Shown here: positions 33,541 through 42,703 of the stretch, in pieces
Layout: the number at the start of each line of letters is the position of its first letter
Numbering within the stretch: the first letter of the stretch is position 1
NCBI RefSeq assembly: GCF_014489075.1
Contig: NZ_JACTGR010000006.1
Location: forward strand, 186,001-250,000
Source: Sphingomonas sp. JC676
GTDB taxonomy: Bacteria > Pseudomonadota > Alphaproteobacteria > Sphingomonadales > Sphingomonadaceae
DNA length: 64,000 nt
Direction: 5' to 3'
Notes under the pieces: model-generated
Database searches by the model: none
What the model saw: the letters and a program-made list of their open reading frames with translations, nothing else
What the model was told of the DNA's origin: nothing
Program-made: the position numbers and the translations under genes

Positions 33541-34019
33541 CAGCCCGCCCGATAGCCCGGAAGCGACGCCAGCGGGATGCGCGAGCGCATGAACGTACCG
33601 GTACCGCGCGCCGCTTCCTCGCCGCTCGCGTCGATCAGCCGCGCTTCCGCGACGAACACGCGGCGCTGGCCGCTCACCCAACGGCCCTCCGCGATCACCG
33701 GACCTGGGCCCAACGGCTTGGTGAACAGCAGGTTGAACGCCGTCGTCAGCAGGAATCGATCGGTGACCAGGCTGTTCGCCGCATAGAAAGCGGCGTCGTC
33801 GAGCATCTTGAAGTAGCTCGTGCCGTGCGCCGCGCCGCCGGCATGGAAGTGGCGCTCGTCGATCGTGAAGCGAATCCGCGCGATGCCGCCCTCGGGAATC
33901 TCGAGGACGGAATCGAACAGCCGGTTGATCGGCGCCGCCGCATAGAGCGATTCGAGCGCACGAAAATGGGCTTGGGCGCCGGTCGGCTCGGCATCAGGCT
34001 TGGAGTCAGGCAGCGTCAC
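33540..34019 (-). CDS. PaaI-like hotdog-fold thioesterase
   Basis: A 159-residue hotdog-fold protein with HFHAGGAAHGTSYFKMLDDAAFYAANSL, read here as adjoining segments, the usual PaaI/4HBT active region. It probably hydrolyses acyl-CoA thioesters; the substrate is unknown. ATG 34019 lies 14 bp inside ptsN, and its stop overlaps the DUF1491 start, so it belongs to a compact leftward operon. Confidence 0.84.
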   Translation of the reverse strand: MTLPDSKPDAEPTGAQAHFRALESLYAAAPINRLFDSVLEIPEGGIARIRFTIDERHFHAGGAAHGTSYFKMLDDAAFYAANSLVTDRFLLTTAFNLLFTKPLGPGPVIAEGRWVSGQRRVFVAEARLIDASGEEAARGTGTFMRSRIPLASLPGYRAG

Positions 34020-34473
34020 GCGCTTCGACGCCGGCGAGAAGCGCGAACAGCGCGTCGGGCGAGCCCGCGCCGCGCAGCTTGGCTGCGAAATTGCGGTCGC
34101 GCAGCCGCCGCGAGACGCTCGCCAGCGCCTTCAGGTGATCGGCGCCCGCGCCCACGGGCGAGAGCAGCATGAACACCAGATCGACCGGCAGGTCATCCAC
34201 CGCGGCGAAATCGACCGGCTGCGCCATCCGCGCGAACACCGCGACGACATGGCTCAGCCCGTCCAGCTTGCCATGCGGAATCGCGATGCCGCCGCCAAAG
34301 CCGGTCGATCCCAGCTTCTCGCGCTCACTAAGCCGCTCGGCGACGAGCTTGGCATCGAGGGCATAGGCGCGTGCCGCCGCCGCGCCCAATTGCTGGAACA
34401 GCGCCTTCTTGTTCCCTGCAGTCACGCCGGCGAGCACCGCCTCCGGCACGAGCAAATCGCTCAAATCGGTCAT
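34006..34473 (-). CDS. ptsN: Nitrogen-regulatory PTS EIIA component
   Basis: A 155-residue EIIA-Ntr protein. The phosphorylated histidine is in GIAIPHGKLDG near residue 68. It takes phosphate from NPr and regulates potassium, nitrogen and stress pathways through protein contacts. It is downstream of hpf with a 39-bp gap, the order hpf-ptsN being common in proteobacteria. Confidence 0.92.
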   Translation of the reverse strand: MTDLSDLLVPEAVLAGVTAGNKKALFQQLGAAAARAYALDAKLVAERLSEREKLGSTGFGGGIAIPHGKLDGLSHVVAVFARMAQPVDFAAVDDLPVDLVFMLLSPVGAGADHLKALASVSRRLRDRNFAAKLRGAGSPDALFALLAGVEARDAA

Positions 34474-34512
34474 CGGTAATCCAAAAGCTTTGGTCCGCCC
34501 GGCGGGATGCGC

Positions 34513-35097
34513 TTAGGCCTGTGCGCGATTGGGCTCAACCCACCCGATCGTTCCGTCGCCGCGGCGATAGACCATGTTGAACGCACCTGTACCGGTGTTG
34601 CGGAAGAGAAGCGCATTGGTGTGGCGCAGATCGAGCATCATGACCGCGTCCGAAACGGTAGCTTCTGGCACATCGACGCGCGTTTCCGCGATGATCAGCG
34701 GGGCATCGGAGGGCTCTTCCTCGGCGGCTGGCTCCTGGAAGAGCGTGTAGCCGGCGTCATAGGCGCCTTCCTCGGCCAGCGCATTGACCACACCATTCTG
34801 GCGGTCCTTGAGCCGGCGCGTGTAACGGCGAAGCTGCTTGTCGATGCGATCGGCCGCGCCGTCGAACGCGCCATGCGCCTCGTTGCCGCTGTTGGTTGCC
34901 TTCAGGACCAGGCCCTGCATCACGTGCATGACGATGTCGCAGGTGAAACCATTGTCGTGCGGGCCCTTGCCGAAGGTCGCCTGGGCCGAAATCGCGCGGG
35001 AGAAATATTTGTCGGCGATACCCTGGAGTCGGTCGCTTACTTGGCCCTTGAGCGCACTGCCCGTATCGACCTGATGCCCCGAGATGCGGATATCCAT
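34513..35097 (-). CDS. hpf: Ribosome hibernation promoting factor, long form
   Basis: A 194-residue long HPF: an N-terminal S30AE domain (MDIRISGHQVDTGSALKGQV, DKYFSRAI, HDNGFTCDIVMHV) and a C-terminal dimerisation domain (ALLFRNTGTGAFNMVYRRGDG). Long forms pair 70S ribosomes into 100S dimers in stationary phase. ATG 35097 gives the family start; the open extension upstream is not conserved in type. Linked to ptsN. Confidence 0.92.
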   Translation of the reverse strand: MDIRISGHQVDTGSALKGQVSDRLQGIADKYFSRAISAQATFGKGPHDNGFTCDIVMHVMQGLVLKATNSGNEAHGAFDGAADRIDKQLRRYTRRLKDRQNGVVNALAEEGAYDAGYTLFQEPAAEEEPSDAPLIIAETRVDVPEATVSDAVMMLDLRHTNALLFRNTGTGAFNMVYRRGDGTIGWVEPNRAQA

Positions 35098-35155
35098 GAC
35101 AAAACCTCCACTTAGAATAGAGAGGGGCGGCACCTAGGGATGCGGCCCATATGCG

Positions 35156-35848
35156 TCAACCTGACGCGGCCAGTCCCCAGAGCGGCTCCTCCATGGCTTT
35201 GAGAAAGGCTGCGTGGCGTTCAAGTTCCGCCGGATCGGCAGCGAAATGTCGCGCCGGACGCACATGTACTCGATTCCGCGCCTCGGCCGGCGTCTCACGC
35301 ATCACCGGCGCATCGACCGCGAGGCCGAGCGTGATCTGGCGGCCGCCGGTGAGCTCGACATAGACCTGGGCAAGCAGCTGCGCGTCGAGCAGCGCGCCGT
35401 GCAGCGTGCGCTGGCTGAGATCGATGCCGTAGCGCGCGCAGAGCGCGTCGAGCGAGTGCTTCGCACCGGGATGACGGATACGGGCAAGCCCGAGCGTGTC
35501 GACCATCCGCGCCAGATCGACCTGGGGCCGGCCGCAACGCCCGAGCTCGCCGTTGAGGAAGCTGAAGTCGAAACCGGCATTGTGCGCGACCATCGGGCTT
35601 TCGCCGATGAATTCGAGCAGGTCCTCAACCACGTCGTGGAACAGTGGCTTGTCCGACAGGAAGCGCTCGGAAAGACCGTGGACATTGAACGCCTCGGCCG
35701 GCATTGCCCGCTCGGGATTGATATAGGCGTGGAAGCTGTTGCCGGTCATCACCCGGTTCACCAGCTCGACGCAGCCGATCTCGACCAGCCGGTCGCCGCC
35801 CGAAAAACTGAGTCCGGTCGTTTCGGTGTCGAACACGATTTCGCGCAT
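35156..35848 (-). CDS. dnaQ: DNA polymerase III epsilon subunit (3'-5' proofreading exonuclease)
   Basis: A 230-residue DEDDh exonuclease. Exo motifs are all visible: FDTETTGLSF (Exo I), VAHNAGFDFSFLNGEL (Exo II) and HGALLDAQLLAQVY (Exo III). It provides proofreading to the replicative polymerase. ATG 35848, 7 bp after coaE. Gene order ppsR-maf-aroE-coaE-dnaQ next to hemE is the conserved alphaproteobacterial origin cluster. Confidence 0.93.
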   Translation of the reverse strand: MREIVFDTETTGLSFSGGDRLVEIGCVELVNRVMTGNSFHAYINPERAMPAEAFNVHGLSERFLSDKPLFHDVVEDLLEFIGESPMVAHNAGFDFSFLNGELGRCGRPQVDLARMVDTLGLARIRHPGAKHSLDALCARYGIDLSQRTLHGALLDAQLLAQVYVELTGGRQITLGLAVDAPVMRETPAEARNRVHVRPARHFAADPAELERHAAFLKAMEEPLWGLAASG

Positions 35849-35855
35849 GTCCTGC

Positions 35856-36449
35856 TTATCCTCCCGCGCGCGGCGCTAGGCAAGCGATGAGACTAGTTAC
35901 CCGTTCGCGTGTCTCCGCGAGCGTACCTCCAGTGGGAATGACGAAATCGGCGCGGGCGCGTTTTTCGGCATCGGGCATCTGGTGCGCGAGAATCGCCTCG
36001 AATCGCTCGGCGGTCATGCCGGGGCGAGCGAGAACGCGCTCGCGCTGGATCTCGGGCGGGGCGGAGACGACGGCGATCTTGTCGACATTGCGCCAGCCGC
36101 CGGCTTCGAAGAGCAAGGGTATGTCGAGCACCACGAGCGGGGCCGCGGCGTTGGTGGCAAGGAATTTATCGCGTTCGCGGGCCACCCCCGGATGGACCAG
36201 CGCCTCGAGCCGGGCAAGGGCCGCATCGTCGCCGAGCACCATCTCGCGCAGCAAAGCGCGGTTCACGCCCGACTCTGTCGTCATGCCTGGAAACTCGCCC
36301 TCGATCGCCGCCACCAGCGCGCCGCCGGGACCCTGGAGCTCGTGCACCACTGCATCGGCATCGAACACCGGTATACCTTCCGCCTCGAACATCGCCGCGA
36401 CGGTCGACTTGCCCATGCCGATCGATCCGGTGAGGCCCAAGGTGATCAT
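35856..36449 (-). CDS. coaE: Dephospho-CoA kinase
   Basis: A 197-residue P-loop kinase catalysing the last step of coenzyme A synthesis. GLTGSIGMGKSTVA is the P-loop; FDADAVVHEL and LDIPLLFEAG are family motifs. ATG 36449 gives the normal start MITLGLTGSIG, though no clear Shine-Dalgarno precedes it; translation may rely on read-through from aroE, whose stop is 10 bp away. Confidence 0.94.
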   Translation of the reverse strand: MITLGLTGSIGMGKSTVAAMFEAEGIPVFDADAVVHELQGPGGALVAAIEGEFPGMTTESGVNRALLREMVLGDDAALARLEALVHPGVARERDKFLATNAAAPLVVLDIPLLFEAGGWRNVDKIAVVSAPPEIQRERVLARPGMTAERFEAILAHQMPDAEKRARADFVIPTGGTLAETRERVTSLIACLAPRAGG

Positions 36450-36459
36450 GTGAGCGCGA

Positions 36460-37281
36460 TCATGACGTGAGCAGAGCGCGTAGTTCCTCGTCGCGGTCAC
36501 GCGGCGGTTCGGCGCCGAAGAAGAGTTCGAAGGCGAGCGCCGCCTGGCCGATCAGCATGTCGAGGCCGTCGACAGTGTCGAGCTCGCGGGCGCGGGCCTG
36601 GGCGAGCAGAGGGGTTTCGAGCGGGGCATAGACGATGTCGTAGACCACAGCGTCTTCGGGAAGCGGCGACAGGTCGATGTCGAGCGCTGGCTGGCCGGTC
36701 ATGCCGAGCGGGCTGGCGTTCACCACTAATGCGGCTGCAGGGAGCGGCGCAGTGAGCGGCGCAGTGAGCGGGAGTGCGTCGCCCTTGAGCCCGAAGCTCG
36801 CCAGCAAGCCCGCGGCCTTGAGGACATTGCGGTTGAACAATGTCACGCGGCCGATGCCGACCTTCGACAGCGCGAACAGGATCGCGCGGGCGCCGCCGCC
36901 CGCGCCGATCACCACCGCATGGCATCCTTCGAGATCGAGTCCTGCGATCGGCGAATAGAAGCCGCCGGCATCGGTATTGGTTCCGATCAAGGCACCGTCT
37001 TCGGCACGGATCACCGTGTTGATCGCGCCGATCGTCATGCGGACGCCGCCGCGATCCTCGACATGATCAAGCGCCGTCTGTTTGTGCGGGATCGTGATGT
37101 TGCAGCCACGCCAGGCCGGATCGGCGCGTCGGGCGTTGAAATAGGCGGCCAGACCGTCGGGCATGACATGCGTCGCGCGATACTCGCCGTCGATATCGAG
37201 TGCATCAAGCCAGAAGCCGTGGATGGCCGGGGACTTGGTGTGGCCGATCGGATCGCCGATCACCTCGGCATAGGGTGTCAT
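36460..37281 (-). CDS. aroE: Shikimate dehydrogenase
   Basis: A 273-residue NADPH-dependent enzyme reducing 3-dehydroshikimate. Landmarks are VIGDPIGHTKSPAIHGFW, GCNITIPHKQ with the catalytic Lys, NTDAGGFY, and the nucleotide loop VIGAGGGARAILFAL. A small in-frame duplication of a 12-bp unit at about 36742-36765 doubles the tetrapeptide LTAP. It overlaps maf by four bases. Confidence 0.93.
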   Translation of the reverse strand: MTPYAEVIGDPIGHTKSPAIHGFWLDALDIDGEYRATHVMPDGLAAYFNARRADPAWRGCNITIPHKQTALDHVEDRGGVRMTIGAINTVIRAEDGALIGTNTDAGGFYSPIAGLDLEGCHAVVIGAGGGARAILFALSKVGIGRVTLFNRNVLKAAGLLASFGLKGDALPLTAPLTAPLPAAALVVNASPLGMTGQPALDIDLSPLPEDAVVYDIVYAPLETPLLAQARARELDTVDGLDMLIGQAALAFELFFGAEPPRDRDEELRALLTS

Positions 37282-37874
37282 GACGTCATCACTCCGCGGA
37301 CGCGCAGATAATCGAGCAAAGGCAGTAATGGCAGGCCCAATATGGTGAAATGGCTGCCCTCAGCGCGCGCGAATAGTTGCACGCCCAAGCCCTCGATCCG
37401 GTAGCAGCCGACGCAGCCGCTGATAGCGGGCCATTCCATATCGAGATATTCCTGGATGAAGGCTTCGGAGAGCGTGCGGACATGTACCCGCGCGCGATCG
37501 ACATGCCGCCATACCGGGCGGGTGCCCTCGGCGATCACCGCGGCGCTGTAGAGATCATGGTGCCGGCCCGACATGCGGCGCAGATGATCGGCGGCATCCT
37601 CACGGCTGACCGGCTTGTCGAGTAGAGTGCCGTCGTCGAGCGCGACGACGGAATCGCAGCCCAGCACCAAAGCCTGAGGTGCGAGACTCGAGACCTTGAG
37701 CGCCTTCATCTCGGCCAGTGCGTCCGCCAAGTCGCGCGGCGCGACTTGCGAGGCGACCAACGAATCCTTGACCGACGCCTCGTCGACCTGCGCGGCGACC
37801 GCCTCGTGCGGCACGCCGGCCGCGCTCAGCATCGCCCGACGCGACGCGCTTTGCGAAGCAAGGACAAGATTCAT
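37278..37874 (-). CDS. maf: Maf family nucleotide pyrophosphatase
   Basis: A 198-residue Maf/YhdE-type house-cleaning enzyme that hydrolyses non-canonical or UTP/dTTP nucleotides. LVLASQSASRRAMLSAAGV is the signature start; VLGCDSVVALDD and LDKPVSREDAADHLRRMSG follow. ATG 37874 overlaps the ppsR stop, and its own stop overlaps aroE, so ppsR-maf-aroE are coupled. Confidence 0.92.
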   Translation of the reverse strand: MNLVLASQSASRRAMLSAAGVPHEAVAAQVDEASVKDSLVASQVAPRDLADALAEMKALKVSSLAPQALVLGCDSVVALDDGTLLDKPVSREDAADHLRRMSGRHHDLYSAAVIAEGTRPVWRHVDRARVHVRTLSEAFIQEYLDMEWPAISGCVGCYRIEGLGVQLFARAEGSHFTILGLPLLPLLDYLRVRGVMTS

Positions 37875-38692
37875 GCGCCCTTGGCCTGGAGCGTGCGCTC
37901 GTTGGCGAGCTGGATGATCGCTGCTGCGGTCTCCTCGATCGAGCGGCGCGTCACGTCGATCACCGGCCATCCATTATCGGCAAACATGCGGCGGGCAAAG
38001 GCGAGCTCGCGCTGGACCGAATCCTGGTCGACATAATTGGTCTCAGTCGCCTGGTTGAGCGAGAGTAGCCGGTTGCGGCGGATCTGCACCAGACGATCCG
38101 CGCTGGTTGTCAGGCCGACGATAAGCGGATTCTTGAGCGAGAACAGCTCGGCCGGCGGTGGCGATTCGACGACGATCGGGATATTGGCGGTCTTGTAGCC
38201 GCGATTGGCGAGATAGATGGAGGTTGGCGTCTTGGACGAGCGCGAGACGCCCGCGAGCACGATATCGGCTTCCTCCCAATCCTCGGCGAGGATGCCGTCG
38301 TCGTGCGCGATGGTGAACTGGATCGCGTCGACGCGGGCGAAATAAGCGGCATCGAGCGTATGCTGCCGACCAGGGCGCGCCTTGGCTTCTTGGCCGAGCA
38401 GATTGGACAGCGCATGGCTCACCGGATCGAGCGGCGCGATCGCCGGCAAGCCCATCGCTCGGCAGCGGCTCTCCAATGTGCGGCGGATCTCGCTGTTGAC
38501 GAGGGTGAAGATCACCAGACCGGGATTCTGCGCAATCTCTAGCAGGATGCGCTCGAGATGTGCCTCGCTGCGCACCATCGGCCAGAAATGACGCAACGTC
38601 TCGACATCGTCGAACTGCGCCAGCGCGGCCTTGGCGATATTCTCCAGCGTCTCGCCGGTCGAATCCGAGAGAAGGTGGAGATGGAGCCGCAT
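37871..38692 (-). CDS. ppsR: Pyruvate, phosphate dikinase regulatory protein (DUF299 kinase/phosphorylase)
   Basis: A 273-residue bifunctional regulator of PPDK or PEP synthetase. HLHLLSDSTGETLENIAKAA is the family N-terminus; the P-loop-like motif is AGVSRSSKTPTSIYLANRG; NYVDQDSVQREL is near the C-terminus. ATG 38692 is the first codon of the conserved region; the frame is open upstream through the origin region but that is proline/arginine-rich and unlike the family. The first leftward gene from oriC. Confidence 0.92.
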   Translation of the reverse strand: MRLHLHLLSDSTGETLENIAKAALAQFDDVETLRHFWPMVRSEAHLERILLEIAQNPGLVIFTLVNSEIRRTLESRCRAMGLPAIAPLDPVSHALSNLLGQEAKARPGRQHTLDAAYFARVDAIQFTIAHDDGILAEDWEEADIVLAGVSRSSKTPTSIYLANRGYKTANIPIVVESPPPAELFSLKNPLIVGLTTSADRLVQIRRNRLLSLNQATETNYVDQDSVQRELAFARRMFADNGWPVIDVTRRSIEETAAAIIQLANERTLQAKGA

Positions 38693-39019
38693 CAGGCCGT
38701 GGGGGACTCTGTGGAAAACATGATGGACAGGCGCTAGCGCAACCGGGCGCGTCGGCCAAGCGGCGGAAACCGGGACTCCCACGCGTGATTCGTCCACAGC
38801 GGCGTCCCCAGTCCAGCGTCTCGATCCACAATCTGTGGAAAACGGGGACGGCGAGTTCGAATCCGGGCGGCGCCGTGGGGGCCGCGGAGTCAAGCTGTTG
38901 GCAAGTCCAGGGCAAGCGCATAAGCCCCAGCTTCCACGCACCAACTGACTCCAACAATCCTTAGATTCTTATCTTATAGAGTTAGGATAGAGGCCCTGAT
39001 CTCCCCGTCTCCCAAGCCC
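38693..39019. other. Probable chromosomal replication origin (oriC)
   Basis: A 327-bp gene-free gap between divergent ppsR and hemE, the place where oriC lies in Caulobacter and Rickettsia. TTTTCCACA DnaA boxes occur on the minus strand at 38710-38718 and 38834-38842. Weaker boxes TCGTCCACA (38790-38798) and CGATCCACA (38822-38830) lie on the plus strand. An AT-rich stretch at 38961-38990 (8 G/C of 30) may be the unwinding element. Seven GANTC sites start at 38705, 38774, 38787, 38859, 38887, 38947 and 38964. I found no TTAA-N7-TTAA CtrA site. Confidence 0.8.
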
Positions 39020-40033
39020 TTGCTCGCGACGCTGCGCGGCGAAAAGCAGCAGATTCCACCCGTCTGGCTGATGCGCCAGGCAGGGCGGTATCTGCCCGAA
39101 TATCGTGCGCTGAGGGCCGAGAAGGGCGGCTTCCTCGAGCTGGTGAGCGACAGCGAAGCCGCCGCCGAAGTGACGCTACAGCCGATCCGCCGCTTCGGCA
39201 TGGACGGCGCGATCCTGTTTTCCGACATTCTGATCGTCCCGATGGCGCTGGGGCAGGACCTGTGGTTCGAAACCGGCGAGGGACCGCGGCTGGCGCCCGT
39301 CGTGCAGGCGCGTGCGGTGCTGGAGGCCCTGCAATTGGCGCCTGAAGCACTTGCCCCGGTCTATGAGACGGTTCGGCAGGTCGCGGCGGCGCTTCCTGCC
39401 CAAACGACCTTCCTGGGCTTTGCGGGCAGCCCTTGGACCGTGGCGACCTATATGATCGCCGGCCAGGGCAGCCGCGAGCAGAGCGAGGCGCGGCGGCTGG
39501 CCTATCGCGATCCGGCGCTGATGCAGGACCTGGTCGATCGCATCGCCGATTGCACGATCACCTATCTGCTCGGCCAGATCGAGGCGGGCGTCGAGGCGGT
39601 GCAGCTGTTTGACAGCTGGTCGGGCAGCCTTTCGCCCGCGCAATTCGAGCAATGGGTGATCGCGCCGACCGTGCGGATCGTCGCGGCGCTCAAGGACAAG
39701 GCGCCACAGGTGCCGGTGATCGGCTTTCCTAAGGGCGCGGGTGGGAAACTACCCGCCTATGCGCGCGAAACGGGTATTGATGCGGTGGGCGTGGACGAGA
39801 CCGTCGATCCGGCCTGGGCACATGCGTCGCTCCCCGCCGACCTGCCGGTGCAGGGCAATCTTGATCCGCTTGCGCTGATCGCCGGCGGCACGGTGCTCGA
39901 TCAGACGGTCGACCGCATCCTTGCCGCGTTCGTCGATCGTCCCCACATCTTCAATCTGGGTCACGGCATCCAGCAGGACACGCCGATCGAGCATGTCGAG
40001 CGGCTGCTGGCCCGACTGAGGGGATCGCGATGA
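39020..40033 (+). CDS. hemE: Uroporphyrinogen decarboxylase
   Basis: A 337-residue heme-pathway enzyme that removes four carboxyls from uroporphyrinogen III. PPVWLMRQAGRYLPEYR is the signature; FSDILIVPMALGQ, GFAGSPWTVATYM and QGNLDPLALI follow. No ATG is available: TTG 39020 is used here, while the in-frame CTG at 38996 would give MISPSPKPLLATL, closer to typical N-termini. The exact start is unsettled. It begins directly beside the AT-rich part of oriC. Confidence 0.92.
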   Translation: MLATLRGEKQQIPPVWLMRQAGRYLPEYRALRAEKGGFLELVSDSEAAAEVTLQPIRRFGMDGAILFSDILIVPMALGQDLWFETGEGPRLAPVVQARAVLEALQLAPEALAPVYETVRQVAAALPAQTTFLGFAGSPWTVATYMIAGQGSREQSEARRLAYRDPALMQDLVDRIADCTITYLLGQIEAGVEAVQLFDSWSGSLSPAQFEQWVIAPTVRIVAALKDKAPQVPVIGFPKGAGGKLPAYARETGIDAVGVDETVDPAWAHASLPADLPVQGNLDPLALIAGGTVLDQTVDRILAAFVDRPHIFNLGHGIQQDTPIEHVERLLARLRGSR

Positions 40034-40055
40034 GCGCCCGCGAGCGGAGGCGAGC

Positions 40056-40508
40056 ATGAGCGGATTTCTGGGCGGCGCCTATCTGTGGGTCAAGGCGTTC
40101 CATATCATCTTCGTGATCTTCTGGATGGCCGGTCTGTTCATGCTGCCGCGCTATCTGGTGCATCATCAGGAGGCGCTGGGGACGCCCCAAGCGGCCGATT
40201 GGGAGAAACGCGAGGCGCTGCTTCGTCGGATGATCCTGTCGCCCTCGATTGTTCTCGTCTGGATCCTGGGTCTCAGTCTCGCCGTGAATATCGGTCTTTT
40301 CGATAGCGGGGCGGGCCTTGGATGGCTCCATGCCAAGCTGTTTCTGGTCGTGCTGCTGTCGGGTTTCCATGGCTGGGCCATCGGTTATTCGAAGAAGCTC
40401 GCAAAGGGCCAGGGGAGCCTGTCTCCGCGTACGCTACGCATGGTCGGCGAATTGCCCGCGCTCGCCGTGATATTGATCGTCATCGTGGTAGTGGTGAAAC
40501 CCTTCTAA
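40056..40508 (+). CDS. hemJ: Protoporphyrinogen IX oxidase HemJ (UPF0093)
   Basis: A 150-residue membrane protein with about four helices. AFHIIFVIFWMAGLFMLPRYL and KLFLVVLLSGFHGW include the histidines conserved in HemJ. It oxidises protoporphyrinogen IX to protoporphyrin IX, so it acts in the same pathway as hemE, 22 bp upstream. The ATG at 40056 follows GGAGGCGAGC. Confidence 0.9.
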   Translation: MSGFLGGAYLWVKAFHIIFVIFWMAGLFMLPRYLVHHQEALGTPQAADWEKREALLRRMILSPSIVLVWILGLSLAVNIGLFDSGAGLGWLHAKLFLVVLLSGFHGWAIGYSKKLAKGQGSLSPRTLRMVGELPALAVILIVIVVVVKPF

Positions 40509-40513
40509 GTCGG

Positions 40514-40542
40514 TTGACTTGAGGGGAGCCCCCACCTAATTC
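40514..40542 (+). promoter_or_regulatory. Probable sigma70-type promoter of rho
   Basis: TTGACT at 40514-40519 and TAATTC at 40537-40542 are separated by exactly 17 bp. The spacer contains GGGGAGCCCCC, a short dyad. The position fits transcription of rho with a leader of about 95 nt, a length often used for Rho autoregulation. This is a pattern match only. Confidence 0.5.
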
Positions 40543-40643
40543 CGCTCTGTGTCCCGGTTCGCCGGCGGCATCCTTCCTTCCAGCATCGTTTCTCGTGCGC
40601 AATTCGCCGGCCGACGCTCCCCCCAAAGTTCCGGATTCCCTAA

Positions 40644-41900
<1,257 letters not shown>

Positions 41901-41940
41901 CGCCGTCTTCTTTTCGCGAGGGAAGAAACCGAGGAATTCA

Positions 41941-41975
41941 GGAAAGGCCGGGGCGGTAACGCTCCGGCCGTTTCC
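41941..41975 (+). terminator. Terminator after rho
   Basis: GGCCGGGGCG (46-55 of this 41900 block) and CGCTCCGGCC form a 10-bp stem with one G-U pair and a GTAA loop at 41946-41969. Flanking GGAAA and TTTCC extend the stem by five more pairs with a one-base bulge. It sits 40 bp after the rho stop and 50 bp before the first terC gene. The trailing U-run is poor. Confidence 0.6.
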
Positions 41976-42025
41976 GTGGGGTCATTCGCTTGCAGCGAAG
42001 CGAGCGCTGTGGCTAAGCCTATCCC

Positions 42026-42670
42026 ATGCACTTCAACTTCGCAGCCATCGCCACGCCCGGCGGCCTCGCCAGCCTGGGCCAGATCATCCTTGGCGACCTG
42101 ACTATGGCCGGCGACAATGTCGTCGTGATGGGATCGCTGGCTTCGGGCCTTCCCGAGCGAGATCGGCGGCGCGTGCTGCTGCTTGGCGTCGGGATCGCAC
42201 TGGTGTTCCTGATCGGCTTCTCGCTGATCGCGGTCGAGCTGCTCCAGGTGACCGGACTGGTGCTGGCGGGCGGACTGCTGCTGCTCTGGGTCGCCTACAA
42301 TATGTTCCGTGAGCTGCGCGAGGCGCGGCACCGCAGCCACGCGGCGGAGGCTGGGGAAGCGGCGCCGCCCAAGGTCGCCAAGACCTTCCTCCAGGCCGCG
42401 ATTCAGATCACCCTCGCCGACCTGTCGATGAGCCTCGACAATGTCCTGCTCGTCGCGTCGATCGCGCGCGAGAATCCTGCCTTGCTGTTCATCGGCCTGA
42501 GCTTCTCGGTACTGCTGATGGGTCTGGCCGCCAATTTTGTCGCGCGGCTGATCCAGCGTTATCCCTGGATCGGATATATCGGGCTGGTCGTGATCCTCTG
42601 GGTCGCTGGGCGGATGATCTATGAAGGTATCGTCGACAACAAGATCGGCATTCTTCATCTGCTCGTCTGA
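42026..42670 (+). CDS. TerC/YjbE family integral membrane protein (first copy)
   Basis: A 214-residue membrane protein with about seven helices and the TerC motif pair GDLTMAGDNVVVM and LADLSMSLDNVLLVA, whose acidic residues lie in the membrane. Bacterial members export Mn2+ or affect metal loading of secreted proteins. A second paralog follows after 33 bp. Confidence 0.87.
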   Translation: MHFNFAAIATPGGLASLGQIILGDLTMAGDNVVVMGSLASGLPERDRRRVLLLGVGIALVFLIGFSLIAVELLQVTGLVLAGGLLLLWVAYNMFRELREARHRSHAAEAGEAAPPKVAKTFLQAAIQITLADLSMSLDNVLLVASIARENPALLFIGLSFSVLLMGLAANFVARLIQRYPWIGYIGLVVILWVAGRMIYEGIVDNKIGILHLLV

Positions 42671-42703
42671 GGCTTGCGGTCTAGCCCGTGCGTTCGTAAC
42701 CGC

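Noticed and set aside
38851..38872. GAGTTCGAATCCGGG, resembling the T-arm of a tRNA, inside the origin region
   Set aside because: The flanking 5-bp arms do not pair and no acceptor, D or anticodon stems could be placed around it.
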